From the NCBI GenBank assembly GCA_016490735.1, contig JAEMWC010000050.1, positions 1,287,001 through 1,351,000 of the forward strand: a stretch of 64,000 nt of DNA, written 5' to 3'. The notes beneath the pieces were generated by a model that worked only from the letters and a program-made list of their open reading frames with translations, was not told where the DNA came from and did not search any database. Positions within the stretch are counted from its first letter, which is position 1. Each line of letters begins with the position of its first letter. Below are positions 63,791-64,000 of this stretch, in pieces. This DNA comes from Pachyseris speciosa (Eukaryota; Cnidaria; Anthozoa; Scleractinia; Pachyseridae). Made by a program: the position numbers and the translations under genes.

Positions 63791-64000
63791 AACTTTTCGG
63801 CTCTATTTCGGGTGCCACAATTTCCTTCAAATCTTAAAAACGAAGACGTTTCTGGGCATGAAATTTTGCAACAAATCTGCCCTTTCCAATCTTGAAATAA
63901 TAGTTAATGGCCAGGTTTTTAGAATAGATGTTTTTGAAATGGCTTTTCGGGCCCGAAAAGTTTACGGGACTTTCGAGAAACGCCCCCCTGGTATGCTAAC
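63791..64000. other. Unrecognised sequence at the window edge
   Basis: Sequence unlike the Polinton PolB N-terminal half. It contains GGCCCGAAAAG next to CTTTTCGGGCCCG, a short inverted repeat (63943-63962), and may be another repeat that cut the polymerase. Confidence 0.3.

Overview
The window looks like nuclear DNA of an anthozoan cnidarian, most likely a stony coral or sea anemone. This is an inference from AT-rich repeat-filled intergenic DNA, spliced genes, tRNA-derived SINEs with AAAT tails, CR1/L2-type LINEs and Polinton (Maverick) elements. There are no bacterial features. Only one convincing host gene is complete: a three-exon BTB(T1)-TLDc gene at 20134-25199, whose exons add up to an exact open frame. 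The intact last exon of a second copy, with its flanks, lies at 1972-2285, so the locus is a tandem duplication.

Layout. 1-1320: 3' end of a Ty3/gypsy retrotransposon (broken integrase, polypurine tract, partial LTR), then an ACGT microsatellite and a SINE. 1843-3465: duplicated TLDc exon plus an element bounded by inverted, degenerate hammerhead-ribozyme-like motifs. 3478-4718: an AT-rich, broken family-B DNA polymerase. 5-16 kb: mostly unrecognised DNA with two decayed coding remnants (6.2-6.8 kb and 8.6-9.2 kb) and a satellite of about 124 bp period at 11.8-12.8 kb. 16052-17915: an internally deleted DNA transposon with inverted ends that carries a SAP-SWIM ORF and a THAP transposase fragment facing each other. 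18.5-18.9 kb: a copia fragment. 20.1-26.5 kb: the BTB-TLDc gene and the second copy of the duplicated segment. 26.8-29.2 kb: an inverted repeat and an antisense LINE.

29.9-49.0 kb is the most notable region: a large Polinton/adintovirus-like endogenous virus. It encodes protein-primed-type PolB, a truncated retroviral-type integrase, a membrane protein, a fibre with phage-tail-fibre-like repeats, a packaging ATPase, a proline-rich protein, a penton-like minor capsid protein, basic core proteins, a double-jelly-roll-like major capsid protein, a pVI-like membrane-active protein, a phospholipase A2-like domain and a run of small antisense genes. ATPase and fibre genes diverge from the capsid genes around a 37-bp gap holding a palindromic TATA box. 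Many genes carry stops or frameshifts, so the copy is dead as assembled. A LINE is inserted in it, and a SINE in that LINE.

49-60 kb has no clear gene, only polypyrimidine DNA, possible exons, another SINE, diverged duplications and fold-back elements. 60.9-63.8 kb is a second, shorter Polinton fragment whose integrase and PolB converge exactly as in the first.
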